Origin: Limanda limanda
Taxonomy: Eukaryota > Chordata > Actinopteri > Pleuronectiformes > Pleuronectidae
NCBI RefSeq assembly: GCF_963576545.1
Contig: NC_083638.1
Coordinates: 10,424,522 to 10,488,521 of the forward strand
Reading direction: 5' to 3'
Length of the DNA: 64,000 bases
Every line of letters starts with the position of its first letter. Position 1 is the stretch's first letter. Below the pieces are notes generated by a model. That model was not told where the DNA came from, made no database searches, and saw nothing but the letters and a program-made list of their open reading frames with translations. Made by a program: the position numbers and the translations under genes. Below are positions 25,985-44,761 of the stretch, one piece after another.

Positions 25985-26021
25985 TGTGTGTGTGTGTGTG
26001 TGTGTGTGTATGGGGGGGGGG
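25985..26021. repeat. (TG)n tract followed by a G run
   Basis: A 25-bp TG run is followed by TAT and then about ten G residues (26012-26021). Confidence 0.93.
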
Positions 26022-26188
26022 TCTTGTACTAAAATATTCATATGTCGGATATTTGCATCTGTGCCTTTGGTCTTACTGGTCTCATCTGGCTGTGTATCTC
26101 CCAGGGCATGGAGAGCCTTTTGTGTACTTTACTGTATGTGGACACGTTTTTTGCATCCCTACCACTTTTTGGGGGAGTTAAGCAGTTT

Positions 26189-26261
26189 GAGAGAAACAGA
26201 GAGAGACAGAAAGAGAGAGAGAGAGACTCAGAGAGAGAGAGAGAGACAGAAAGAGAGAGAG
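26189..26261. repeat. Imperfect (GA)n purine tract
   Basis: About 73 bp of GAGA broken by ACAG and ACTC variants, all purine-rich on the plus strand. It creates overlapping repetitive frames on both strands that should be ignored. Confidence 0.92.
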
Positions 26262-27938
26262 CACAACGGGTGGAGGATGGGCTGGGCTGGGGGTGGTTGT
26301 CCTTAGTGCAGCTTGATTTAAACAGGCACATAACAAAAAGGTCCGTGGACGGCGGAGGACCAGGAAGGCAACGTGTGTATGATCTCGGATGACGTGACTC
26401 ATCTTCCAGCTCTTTTCTGTTGAAGATGCCTACATCAGGTTTCTTTTCTGCTGCTCTGGTAATTCGGCGCTGCTGCCACCCGTCCACGAGTCAGCAGAGA
26501 TCACTATTAAAGTCCTCTCCATTCCCCGTTTTTTTTTTATTCCGAGCACTTTATTGGCCCAGGACTGTGTAGCCGGTATCTCAGCTCATCAGAACGTGGA
26601 CTCAGTGAGGGAGTTGGGGCGGGGGGGCTGCTTGCCTTAAAGCACGAGTACTTTACACATATTATTTCTGCACCATTTGGCCGAGGCTTCTCAGCATGTG
26701 CATGTACAGATATGCTGAGTAAACTTGTCTGTCTGATGCTAGACTTGTTCCAGGTTTGGACAGCTCTGTGCCTTAGATGACATCAAATCAAATAATAATG
26801 TATTTTTGCACATATCAGCTTTGACTGTCGTGTCTCTTTTTGTGCTTATCTTACCGTTAAATTTGAAAACTTCAGTCAGGCGCTGGTTAACAATGCTTTA
26901 ACTTCAGCGGGATTCCAGTGAACGCATGATTTGCTTAGGGAAGTGTTTATTCTTTTGAATTGTAACTACCGCAAAATTAAAACGTGTGAAGCTGAGCCAA
27001 AAAATGCATTATTCTTTTACATATCATGTGTTGTGTTTAGATCAGGAGGAAAATTCAGGTAAGCAGTTTGCACTGTCGTCACGGTTGAAACGTTGGTGTT
27101 TGTACAGTCATGTGCTGTAACACACACACACACAACGATAATGCAAAGCTCCATATCAGCCTCTCCAGAATAACCAAAGTGAAGGGAAACTGGTTTCAGA
27201 AGTAACAAATCGGAATCACTTCAAATGTGCTTCACGGTAAATTAATCAAAAGTTCCTCTGTGTCCGGCCAGGTTTGAATAATGTGCCCGTCTCTCAGCCA
27301 TGTGATATGTTCTCTGCACGAACACGATTTCCATTCAGGTAAATGTGGGATTTCTGTACACAGCTATTTCTGAACTTGTGTCTATTCTAATACAAGGAAT
27401 TGACAACTGCAGAGTTTTCAGTTTGTGGAAAGCACATCTTGTATTTTGCTGCCGGGGCAAAGTTTATGCAGGCTCGCACAAAAGGCTCTTTTTTTGTCTA
27501 TCTTCATGTATGCCAGGTAGAACGTTGCATATATCATGAGCCTCTCCCGTCGGCCATTGGCAGTCATTGACATGCAGGAGTGTGCTTCAGTGAGAGAAAT
27601 GCTGTTTTTCTACAACGCTCTCTGTGCACCTGAGTCACTCGTTGAGCAGTTCCTTTATCAGCGCGGAGCAGCAGGATGGAAGAGCACATCTCGGGCTGAT
27701 AGTGGGGCCGCTGCTCCTGACTAATCCTGCTCACTGCCGGGGAAATAAAGAAATAAATAAGCAGGGAGTTGAGAAAAGAAGGGGAGTGAAAAAAAATGCA
27801 GTTGTATGGAGAGCAGTTCGAAAAAGGCTTTCAGTCATACAGAGGAGATCACTGCTTTGGATCCATAGATAAAGACGAGACTGGAGACACAGCATATTGG
27901 CTCCGACAGACTGAGAGAATGGGAGATGGTGGAAGTTC
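26262..27938. other. No gene seen
   Basis: Short ORFs only. Small simple tracts: T run near 26530-26537, G run near 26620-26627, short (CA)n near 27120-27134. Nothing resembling an exon, RNA gene or transposon end. Confidence 0.5.
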
Positions 27939-33279
<5,341 letters not shown>

Positions 33280-33570
33280 CCGCTCACACTTCCTGGTAAT
33301 AGGCTTGTCTCAGACACAAAAGGCTGAACTTGACATCTACCTTGTGATGTCAATGGTTGTTGGCAGGTTGATGGACAGCCAAGAATGGCAAAGTTGCCCC
33401 CTCTCTGGCTAATTAGCTCATAGAAGGAAATGAAAGCAATTTCTGCAGGGCTGGCGCTTATCAAAAAAGTCCAATCCCCCTGCAGACATGATGATAGACA
33501 GGCCTTTTTACACCAGGCTGGCCTTCTAGGCAGGACTGTTATCAGGATTCTGAGGCGTTTGAATGGGCAC
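33280..33570. promoter_or_regulatory. Candidate regulatory element with a GCTAATTAGC palindrome
   Basis: Seen: a perfect 10-bp palindrome GCTAATTAGC at 33408-33417, containing TAATTA, a core bound by many Q50 homeodomains. TTGGCA at about 33360 and AGCCAA at about 33377 are inverted NFI-like half-sites, spaced wider than the usual NFI site. The segment is free of simple repeats and open for 100 codons on the minus strand with no known domain. That it is an enhancer is inference. Confidence 0.25.
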
Positions 33571-33654
33571 AATAAACACAGATGGTATCAAGAGGTCAGA
33601 CTACAAGATGTATGAGATCGTACTGGAATGCTTGATATTCAAAGGAAAGCCAAT

Positions 33655-33686
33655 ATAATAATAATAATAAATAATAATAATAATAT
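33655..33686. repeat. (ATA)n microsatellite
   Basis: About ten ATA/AATA units with one extra A in the middle. Confidence 0.92.
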
Positions 33687-34325
33687 TACAAAAACTTGAA
33701 CTTGGAAAATCCAGATGTAAGTGTGCAATATGTCTGGTGAAAAGATTAAAAGGGCAGAGGAAAAAAAATGGGTTTCATTGGTCCAAATATTTCTAAGCTG
33801 AGCTTCCCACAGAAGTGGAAGCCAGGCGACCCTGAAAAAGCTGCCAGCGTAGCACAGGGCAGAGCAGAGAGTCTGTTTTGTAATGGCTGGAGGATTTTTT
33901 TTTTTTTATATATTCTGTACACATAAACACATCAGAGCACACCTCGCTTGGGGGAGGCGACAGGGGCTGCAGAGAGAGTGTGTAGTGGCATAGAATTACC
34001 ATGAATAATTAAAAGACTGGTGTGAGCATTCTGGTGCTCTTTGATTGACTCTGAAAGCCCCGGGAAGAAATTGGCAGATGAGAGCAAACTGCGAAATGGC
34101 CAGCTCTTTGCTCTCAGCCCCGCTGCCTCAGATTCCCTCGGCTGAAACCTTGAATCAGCAGCGAGCTACGAGGACCTTTTTGTGTCGACAAGCTGCCTAA
34201 GATCCAAATTTGGGTCATGAGAAAAGAGAGAGGGGAAAAAAGCTAAAGGAGTTGGCATGTGGGTGTAGTGGGGTAGCATGCTTGTTTTCTTCATTCATTG
34301 ATACAACTGAATTTCTGGCAAACTG
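33687..34325. other. No gene seen
   Basis: Contains an 11-base T run near 33896-33907 and otherwise unique-looking sequence. No ORF of note. Confidence 0.5.
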
Positions 34326-34613
34326 TTGATGGGATCTGTGCAGGTGTTCATTCCTTGCATTGAGGTCGATATTCATATAGTGGACAGCCACGTGCCAGAA
34401 TTACAGGAGAACCAAAATGGCGGACATGTGTCACTGCCGGTGAGAGCGGCTCACTGGGTGTCATTGGCAAATTTGCTGAGTGCACATGAAGGAGAGGTCA
34501 ACAGGGACTGCAGCTTGGCAGCAGCCCCTCACCTTCCCGGAGTGTCCGGATGTTTGAACGGCATCCCATTACTCATACATATCATTTTGCCAAGCCAGCA
34601 CCGACGTCCTTAG
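34326..34613. promoter_or_regulatory. Candidate regulatory segment with a YY1-like site
   Basis: Seen: CAAAATGGCGG at 34413-34423 matches the YY1 core AANATGGCG, and a CACGTG E-box lies at about 34390. The plus strand is open for 95 codons with no domain I recognise and no splice or start context. Regulation is inferred from motif content only. Confidence 0.18.
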
Positions 34614-34984
34614 ATATGTGACATGAAGGCCGTTCAGCTTAATGAAACCGGCAGGTGACGCCTGCAAGCGCTGAGATGCCGAAGTGCAAACTGTTGTCGG
34701 GTTTTACCATCTTCAGTGGATGTCGATGTTTGGGATGATGATTCTAAAATTCAACCGGTTTAATTTCACTTTAATATCTAAGGATTTATAGGAATTAGGA
34801 ATTAAGATTTTTGTTTTGGGGGAGGTAGTTCATTAAAGCTGCTCATGGTCGTGTCTTCTTTCAGGTTTAATCGATGTCTATTTATTTTAACAATGCACTT
34901 GCTGAAGAATCACCGTCAGCATGTTGCCATGGTTAAGTGCTCAGGACAAAAGCTGTCTGCTGCATGTATACATTCTGTGCATGA

Positions 34985-35222
34985 GGGGGCGGCTGTGGCT
35001 GAGCGGTACAGCGTTCGTCCTCCAACCGGAGGGTCGGCAGTTTGATCCCCGTCCAAGTGTCCTTGTGCAAGATGCTGAACCCTGAAGTGCCCTTCATAAA
35101 ACAAAAAAATAGATGCACTGTAGGAATGTGTGTGTGAATGGGTGACTGGCAAACTGTACTGTAAAGTGCTTTGAGTGGTCATCTCGAGTAGAAAAGAGCT
35201 ATATTAATACAAAGAATAGAAT
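34985..35222 (+). mobile_element. tRNA-derived SINE (percomorph type)
   Basis: The head carries a pol III box A (TGGCTGAGCGG, 34996-35006) and a decayed box B (GTTTGATCCC near 35040-35049), spaced as in a tRNA gene. The middle, GTGTCCTTGTGCAAGATGCT, then AACCCTGAAGTGCCC, and the tail, CTGTAAAGTGCTTTGAGTGG followed by AAAAGAGCTATATTAATAC, match from memory a SINE family common in percomorph fishes. A polymorphic-looking AGAATAG tail follows. Box B differs from GGTTCGANTCC, and the region between box B and the middle is shorter than I expect, so it is probably an old, inactive copy. Flanking duplications were not established. Confidence 0.88.
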
Positions 35223-36359
35223 AGCAGCTATTGACGAAAAGGCCACAATGATGTAAATAACACAGAGGATTTCACTGTAGAGGCCACCGGATAACTAATA
35301 CGATTATTATCTGAATAATTGGGACGTGTTCTTTAGATTTAACATTTAACAAATACCAAAAATATAATTGGTAACGTGTGTTTGCACCACAAAACATAAC
35401 CACACCAGCACGTGGCCTTTGCATGAGCTCAGTGTACGTTTCATTCTATAAATGTCCCACTGCTGAGAGAGCTAACACTAGAGCATGTGCGTATCAGCAG
35501 CGGCACACAGGAAGCTTGAGCAACAGTTACGACCGAATATAACACAGATCTCACCAAACAAGCCACTCAACTCAACACAAAAAGCTCTATTCATTGACAG
35601 TCACCACTGATGAAATGTCAGATGGCTTCCTACCTACCTGACTGCCTGACTGCCTGACCTGAATTTTTCAGTTTGATGCCCCTTTGTGTGCGCTGAGGAA
35701 AACAGCTTGTTGCCAGGAAGGCTTCTTACTATAAAGCATTTCAAAGAGACACATTTTTAGATCCTGAACTCGAGAGTCTAACTCTGTTCCTGTTTCTAAA
35801 CTCTTGTTGAATTTAATTGATGTTGCTTTTTTTCGGGAAGTACAATAATCAAAGCTCTTTAAGTAATATAAAGTTTTTAAATGTCGCAAAAGGATTTATG
35901 TTTTTTCTTTTTTCCCCCCTCTCTTGTTCGCTGTTGTCATGGTTTCGATTTTTCGTTTGGCCGTTCCATCCTTTCATTCATTCGGCCCACTTTGTGTGTG
36001 CAAGTTTCCAATGAATGAAGCCCTAGCTTGTCGCTCTGCAGACTCCTCTCGTCTTCATCCACATCCAAAACATTCACAGTGCCACTTTGTGAAGTTTAAC
36101 TGTTTACTTCACACAAAGTAACTGGTACATAATAACCACCCATTTGCAAAGTTGTGAAAAGGAGAAGGAGGAAAAGAAGAAAGAGATACAAGTGTGGGGC
36201 TTCATTCCCTGTTTCCCTTGATTGACCAGGAAACGTCATCGGCTTAAAGCCCCTAAAGTAGCAAAGCAATAAAAGATGCCCAGTTAACTAGGAAGCCACA
36301 GTCACACTTATTTCCTCCCAAAAACTCTACAGACACAATATAGAGTAGAATCTTTTCAT
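35223..36359. other. No gene seen
   Basis: A short tandem CTGACTGC patch at about 35636-35660 and a purine-rich run at 36155-36190. Short ORFs only. Confidence 0.5.
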
Positions 36360-36760
36360 TTAACCCCTTGTTGACGAATGTCGCGAATTTGCCTCAAACC
36401 CCATTCCGACCTTTTACCCCACTAATGCCTAATGGTGCAAATACAACACATACCATGAAGGTATTGGAAGCACTATGCCTAGTGGTCGGAGTGGAAAATA
36501 CATACTAGCCCCTTGGTACTGTGCAGCAAAGTTATTTTGAGGTATTAGGCTGTATTTGAAATACTGTGGTGATGGAACGGCAATGATTGTACAGAAACAT
36601 ATGTTGTTACTCAATTTCAAGCAAAAGCAGCATCAATATAATAATCTACATACCAGAGACTGGAAAATTTATTAAATTACGTGTATGCCCCATCATGCCT
36701 AATGTCGCTAATTTGCCTCATACGTAAATTTTATATCTATTGTATATGCTATATTGAAAT
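36360..36760 (+). mobile_element. Possible piggyBac-like non-autonomous remnant
   Basis: The left edge reads TTAACCCC (36360-36367), the terminal word typical of piggyBac elements, including the TTAA target. Two 20-bp blocks, 36377-36396 and 36701-36720, match at 19 of 20 positions in the same orientation (core GTCGC then AATTTGCCTCA). ATGCCTAATG or ATGCCTAGTG words recur at about 36425, 36475 and 36695. Direct internal repeats near an end are known in some TTAA transposons. No matching right-hand inverted end was found; a TTAA at about 36755 is a possible but weak boundary. No transposase frame. The assignment is inference. Confidence 0.45.
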
Positions 36761-36974
36761 TAACAATCTCCACTTAATTTAGCATCTGTATCTATCCAGA
36801 GACACATTCAAAGCTTGAAGAAAGTAGGACATGAACTGTAAATACCCAACCTGTAGAAAATGCCCTTCCAGATTCTTCTCATTAAAGGGACTGAAACTAT
36901 TATTCATTAATTATCAAAGCATCATATTAACTGCATTTAGGATCCTGCAGTTTGCATGTATACGTTGCTGACAC

Positions 36975-37390
36975 ATCCTCATGGAGCATCTCATGACCTG
37001 CTCCTCCTCCTCACCTCCTCACCTGCTCACCTGTTATCTGTCCCCTCCCTCTCTCCTTTGCCTTCAATCTCCCGCAGCATTGAACATAGCTACAGGTTTC
37101 AAAGTTATGGCTGATCAGTAGATAAACACTGGTCTGTTTCCACCTGCTCTCAGACGGAGTGTTTCAGTGCCTGAGCTTCCACAGCGCTCTGGTCTCTCCC
37201 TCCCTGTTTTGGTCCCGAACGTGTTTTTGACCTTGCCTGTTTGTTTTGTTCGAATTTTTTCTATCTTACCTCAGCCTGACCTTTTGTATTTTGTTTGGCT
37301 TCTTGGATTTTTGCATCACTGCTTCCCTTGCATCAGTAAAAAGACTATTTTACATCTGTCTGCTGAGTCAAGAAAAAAAGGACCCACACC
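36975..37390 (+). mobile_element. Possible retroelement 3' remnant
   Basis: A run of CTCCTCACCTGCTCACCTG words, a CCTTTGCCTTCAATCTCCCG stretch, then T-rich text with repeated CCTG..TTTTG words, and finally GTAAAAAGACTATTTTACAT with CTGCTGAGTC, in the order I recall from 3' regions of fish retroelements that end in an AATAAA-like signal and a CTGCATTTGAGTC word. A 114-codon frame starts at 37167 but shows no domain. No LTR pair, poly-A tail or boundary was established, so the class is uncertain. Confidence 0.3.
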
Positions 37391-38545
37391 CTTTTACAGA
37401 CTTATACAAATAGGAGACATTGTCCTATGGGTAAGGGAATGTATGGTTTTTCGTTTTGTATGTATCGTGTCAGTGTGGCCAGAAATTCATATCGCCACTA
37501 TTCTTTACTGAGGCATGAAAGGTTTGACAGCGCTGTGGAACAATAAAGAGGAGGAAGGCTGATACAATGGAGGAGGTGTGAAAAATTGCTCCATGTCACT
37601 GTCAGTCATACGTAATTTCTCAACCTGGGGTATGTGATTGCGAGCATCGATGCTATGGACGACCCGCAATTTTCAGCTCCCTTCGATATTACCCGTGACC
37701 ACGGAAAAAAAGCCCCCCCGGCCCAAAAAAATACCCCAAAGTAGCCTTGCAGAAAATGGGAATTGTGTGTCTCTGTGTGTGTATGTGTGTGAGAGCATGC
37801 GTTTGTCTGTCTGTGTTTGTGTGTGTTTGTGTGAGAGAGGATGGGAGGATGGGAGAAGAAAGAGAAGAAGGAGAAGGCGCTCTGTAGGTAGGCAGTGAAA
37901 GTAATGGTGCTGTTTATGGATTGGGGCTATTTTGTACATCAAAGTACACAGAAACGGAGAGAGAGCGGGCGAGAGACACAGGGAGACAGTGAGGGAGAGC
38001 GAGGGAGAGCGAGGGAGGGGAGAGTCTGCTGCAGGCCATTTGATTGTCATTGTTTCTCCTAGGTCATGTGGGAGTGTGTACGCCTTGTTTTTTAGTCTTT
38101 TTTGTTTTCCCTCCTCTGTTGCTGCTTTCTTCGCAGTGATATCAATTCAACGCTGCTGAAAAACGCTATTGACACAAGACTGTAGGAAGCGCAGCCGGCT
38201 CGTCTTTGTTGTTTTTCCGTGGATCAAAAACTCCAGATTGCTCTGTGTCCTGCCTCTGTCTGTGTCTCTCTAATATGCCGCATGCGACCGACCCTTCTAA
38301 GCCTTTCATAATCATTTTAAAGTAGTCAGTCTTAATCGCTTCAATCCCTCTCCTTAATCTCATCATACCTATTCTTTAATCTCCTCAGAGAGATACTCTG
38401 TCTGCATACACGCTTATTCCCGGCGTAATCATTATGGATATATGGTCTAAATGTGCATGTTTCATTTTTTTCTTTTCGGGCCCCCGAGATTTGATTTCAT
38501 TATTCCTCGCTAATCTGGCTAACCACCAAACATCTGTGCAGGTAG
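37391..38545. other. No gene seen; purine tracts
   Basis: Low-complexity patches dominate: imperfect TG near 37766-37835, GAAGAA purines near 37855-37880 and GAGA-type purines at 37965-38025. Within the last, 37991-38020 is a three-copy 10-bp tandem (GAGGGAGAGC). Remaining sequence is unique-looking without a gene. Confidence 0.5.
37991..38020. repeat. 10-bp purine minisatellite, three copies
   Basis: Units GAGGGAGAGC, GAGGGAGAGC, GAGGGAGGGG; the last unit has two changes. Confidence 0.85.
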
Positions 38546-38605
38546 ACACACACACACATAAACACACACACACACACACACACACACCAGAAACACACAC
38601 ACACA
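38546..38605. repeat. (CA)n microsatellite, interrupted
   Basis: Three CA runs separated by ATAA and CAGAA interruptions, about 60 bp in total. Confidence 0.95.
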
Positions 38606-39161
38606 TCCAACTGATGTCCCACAAAAGCCTGGAATAAGCAGCCGACTGTCCATTTCTCACAAAAAGGCTGTTTTTACTTTCTGTCGGAATTAGACTTTCC
38701 AAGCCCAGTGGAGAATGTGGAGAAGTTAATGGAAGGCGACGGGAAGAGGGTCCGTCATGCTTTGACGTTCATTTACACCCGTGTTAATCACAAAAGTCGC
38801 AAAATGGAGCCTCTTCTCCTCTTTCTCGACACTGCAGCTCGTGTCCTTCAGGTCTCCTTCCAGCCTCGTGTGTGAGAGCCTGTCCAAAGAGATTTGACAA
38901 GGGCCCTGCAAGGAGAAGGAAATAAAACCCAGAGAGAGATGAGGCAAACATATTAATCTTGTTAAGTTAAGCGACGACCCCCACCCCCCCCCCCCCCTCG
39001 CTCGCTCCGTGCTCCTCCGCTCCTCTTCCCCCCCCCCCCCACCACCCAGATAATGTGCAGTGCTCACAGTGAAAAATCAGCTAATTTCAGACCACGACTC
39101 AGTCTGGCTTACAGAGGCTCTTAGGCTGGTGCTGAGCTATGTGCTACTCCTCCATTAGTCG
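38606..39161. other. No gene seen; poly-C tracts
   Basis: Poly-C runs at 38984-38997 (14 bases) and 39028-39040 (13 bases) flank a CT-rich spacer. Their G-rich minus strands could form quadruplexes. No gene features. Confidence 0.55.
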
Positions 39162-39401
39162 CCCCCCCCCCCCACACACACACACTGTCTCTGTCGCTGT
39201 TTCTGTGTCTCTCTCTCTCTCTCACTCTCTCTCTAACACACACACACACACACACACAGTCCATCCTCAGTCCCGCTCTCTCTCTCTCTCTCTCTCGCTC
39301 TCTCTGCACACACACACACAGTCCATCCTCAGTCCCCCCCTCTCTCTCTCTCTCTCTCTCTCGCTCTCTCTGCACACACACACACAGTCCATCCTCAGTC
39401 C

Positions 39402-39459
<58 letters not shown>

Positions 39460-39500
39460 GCACACGCACACACGCACAGGAAAACACACACGCACACATT
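39162..39500. repeat. Compound poly-C / (CA)n / (CT)n minisatellite
   Basis: A larger unit of about 62-66 bp is repeated. Each unit has a CA run, the unique word AGTCCATCCTCAGTCCC (starting at about 39258, 39320 and 39386), a C run that grows from 3 to about 12 bases, a CT run and a TCGCTCTCTCTGCA joint. It is a minisatellite built from microsatellites. Overlapping 76-131 codon frames across it on both strands are artefacts. Confidence 0.93.
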
Positions 39501-41649
39501 TATCTGGGCCCCTCATCCCCGTGTCCGTCCGTGACCTTGAGATGTATGATGGATGTGGGTCTCTGATGTAAGTGAGTTTTAAGTTTTCAGATTGACAGGG
39601 AATGGAACATATTGATTGTTACTGAGAGACAGAGAAAGAAAGGGAGAGTAGGGGGGGACGGCGGGGGTGCAGGGGTTGAAAGACAAACATACAATCACAC
39701 AAATTACTGGAGGGGGGGGGAAGAAAAAAAGAGGAATGCTTCCGTTTGGAGGGTTGATGGACAATGTTTCCCCCTTGTGGTGCAGGGGAGCAGGTAGGAG
39801 GCTTTTTTTGCTGTGTTTCTTTAAAAGCAGAGCGGAGCATCTGAGGAAATGGGAGGGGTGGGGGGGGGTGGGGGTAGGAGTTTGCTGAGTGCAGCGACTG
39901 TGTTCCCTTTGAGGAATAAAAAAAGGCCATGGAAATTAAGCCCCGGTGTTAAATCTCTGTCTCTGCATCTGTCTCACCAGCTAACCCACTCTCTCTCAGC
40001 TTTGCGTAATTGCTCCTTCCACAAAAAGCCGCCTTTAATTGGCATGAAGGGAAACAGCCGTGTGCTACAGGTGTGAATGTGTTGGTGAACGTCGGCGTCA
40101 GAGTGAGCGTCATCTCCTCATCTCACAGCTGCATGCCTAACTCAACCATATTCATAAAGCCTGGTGAGCACATTAGGTTTAAAATTTAAAAATGTTGGTA
40201 CTTTTAACATGAGTTTAGTTTAAACCTCAAAGGACTTGACATGTTTTATCTTGTGTCACAAACAAGACAGAAAGCAACTGGATGTGCCCCACATTACATT
40301 TGTTCTTTGTGTGCCTGCAGAGCAAACTGGGAAATCTTATCAGTCATCTCTGGGAAGATGTTGTACAGCAGAAGAGAAAATGGCTTTTTGATTTTTCACT
40401 TGAGTGACTATCTCTGCTATTCCATGCTTTCTAGTGGTACAGTAAGATGTCTCCGCTGGGTAACGCGATTATTCCTCAGCTTAAGTGACCAGTGAAAAGC
40501 CCACATCTCTGTCAGATCCTGACAGATTCCCCTTTTACATCCTCTGGATCGTCTTCCTGCTTTTTGCAGAACAATGGAGGTCAGCCCACTAATGGTGACC
40601 ACTGCATTTCAGAGGGCACGAGAGAAAGTGGGGAGGCAGACAGACAGAGAAAAGAAAAGCAATCTGATGAGGCTGGTAGAGCACTGTGTGTCCAGCCATT
40701 GCATCTCTGCAGTCGATGCAGCGCCGTGCCAGTAAAGGTTGAGCAGGTTGAGCTTTGAATGAAACATCTCATGTAGAGTATAATGATGAGTTGCATCTAT
40801 AATATCATATCATTAGCAGCCTGTCCGGTTGGGAGTGAATCCAAACGGACCAACAGACAGACGGGTCGACACATTGGAGCCGGACCATGTGTCACTTGGC
40901 CTTTCAACAGTTGCTGGTATGCACGTCCGTGAATGTATTTTGACCAAATGTCCGAGCATATGGTCACCCTGTGACTGTATAGATGCCATTAAGGCTGCAC
41001 AGCCCTGAGAGCTTTACTGTCATCATGCAAGGCCTTGATGCCACTGCCGGTCTCCACCATTATGCCATCGCTTTTAAGCCCTTGATGACTGTGTACCATG
41101 AAAGACGGAGATTATTCCTCCAATGTGCAAGGGAGATGGAGCAGATTATCTATGTGCAGATATCTCTACACCGCTGTAACTTAGCACTGATGCTCTCAGT
41201 TTCTCTTGACAGCCTAATGTTCGGCTGCATGTGGCTGAAAGCTTTAGTTTATTCATGATATCAGAACGTGGCACTTTTCTGCAAGCTTTCTAAAAGGAGT
41301 TACATAACAAAACAACCGCAGTGCTAATGCCGACAACATCAACACAAGCCATATTCAGTCCCGACATTAAAGATACAGAGGGACTCGTCGGTCGGATATT
41401 TGCTCCGCTGTGCCCTCCGATGAGGATTAACTCTATTTTAGGTCAGAGAAAATCTGCTTATTATAGATGGCATGAAAGTGTCACTCCTCCTGGGGAAACT
41501 GCAGTAAGATCGTGTGGAGGCTGACCAGTGACAGAGAGCTGGGGCTGTGAAACAGGCCTGTGATTGTATCTGTACGGGTGAGTGAGTCTTTGTTTCATAG
41601 GACAGGTAGTGAGTGGGGGGGTTTGCCTCAGCAGCACAGATGAAAAGCA
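39501..41649. other. No gene seen; G-rich patches and unique-looking sequence
   Basis: Purine/G runs near 39640-39720 and 39850-39875. 40970-41260 is low in simple repeats and open for 91 codons on the plus strand without a recognisable domain. No RNA gene seen. Confidence 0.45.
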
Positions 41650-41850
41650 TTAAAGGGACAGTTCACCCAAAAAAACATAAAATGTCTACATACTGCTCCT
41701 GTGGTGTCATCCAAGTGTCCATAAGCCCCGACAAATTTAAATTCAACTCGAAACGGCGTCATTTACACCATGTTTTTAGCCTAAATGTCGGCTGCAGTAA
41801 CTAACTAGCTTACAAACACTAGGATAACACCACAGGAGCAGTACTTACAT
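41650..41850 (+). mobile_element. Hairpin-forming dispersed repeat with one transposon-like end
   Basis: Starts TTAAAGGGACAGTTCACCC (41650-41668), a terminal word very common in teleost MITE-like repeats. Inside is a large inverted repeat: arms at 41691-41712 and 41822-41843 match at 21 of 22 positions around a 109-bp loop. The arms carry CTGCTCCTGTGGTG and its complement. The matching GGGTGAACTGTCCCTTTAA end is not found to the right, so the element is truncated or diverged on that side, or the hairpin belongs to a second nested repeat. No coding content. Confidence 0.65.
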
Positions 41851-42268
41851 CTATTTAACAGAACACTCACTGATAATAATGGTTAAAAATAACAACAAGT
41901 GGGATTAGAAGATTCCAGACCTCAAATAGAGACATTACACTGAAATACATGGTGCTCGTTGGCTGTCCATTAGAGTCTTTAACTCTGGTTAGGACTCGCA
42001 TACTCACACTCTATGCTGAACTATTTGTGTCGAATCAATTTCAGGTCAAATAGCGTTAAAATGCGCATTGGAAAACGGATGAGATTGAGGAGATGAACAA
42101 GGGGACGGCCTCTGAGAGTCCTGCAGAAATCACAAGGGCCACGACATTCTTTAGCTAAGAGAGAGGCAAGAACCCTTTCAAGACCAAGTACAGGAGAATA
42201 ATTGGAGTACAAGTGCTAGACTCGCATTACCGGATCATGAGGGTAAGTGCTCGGGAGTTGGCGTATGG
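41851..42268. other. No gene seen
   Basis: Unique-looking sequence with short ORFs only, between the hairpin repeat and a (TG)n array. Confidence 0.5.
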
Positions 42269-44562
<2,294 letters not shown>

Positions 44563-44586
44563 CTCTCTCTCTCTCTCTTTCTCTCT
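44563..44586. repeat. (CT)n microsatellite, short
   Basis: About 24 bp of CT with one TTT interruption. Confidence 0.9.
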
Positions 44587-44666
44587 GCATGCTGAACTTC
44601 ATCAGCTGACAGTATAGCTGCAGTAAAGGGTCATCATGTTATCCAGCCACTCAGCAGGATTGTACT

Positions 44667-44670
<4 letters not shown>

Positions 44671-44759
<89 letters not shown>
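44671..44759. repeat. (CT)n microsatellite, about 44 units
   Basis: A pure CT run of about 89 bp followed by CCCTCCTCTTCC. Long mirror-symmetric purine-pyrimidine tracts of this kind can adopt triplex (H-DNA) structure. A frame reading Ser-Leu repeats is an artefact. Confidence 0.98.

Positions 44760-44761
<2 letters not shown>

Noticed and set aside
34985..35060. A functional tRNA gene
   Set aside because: Box A and B are present, but box B is decayed, no cloverleaf can be completed, and the sequence continues into a typical SINE body and tail.
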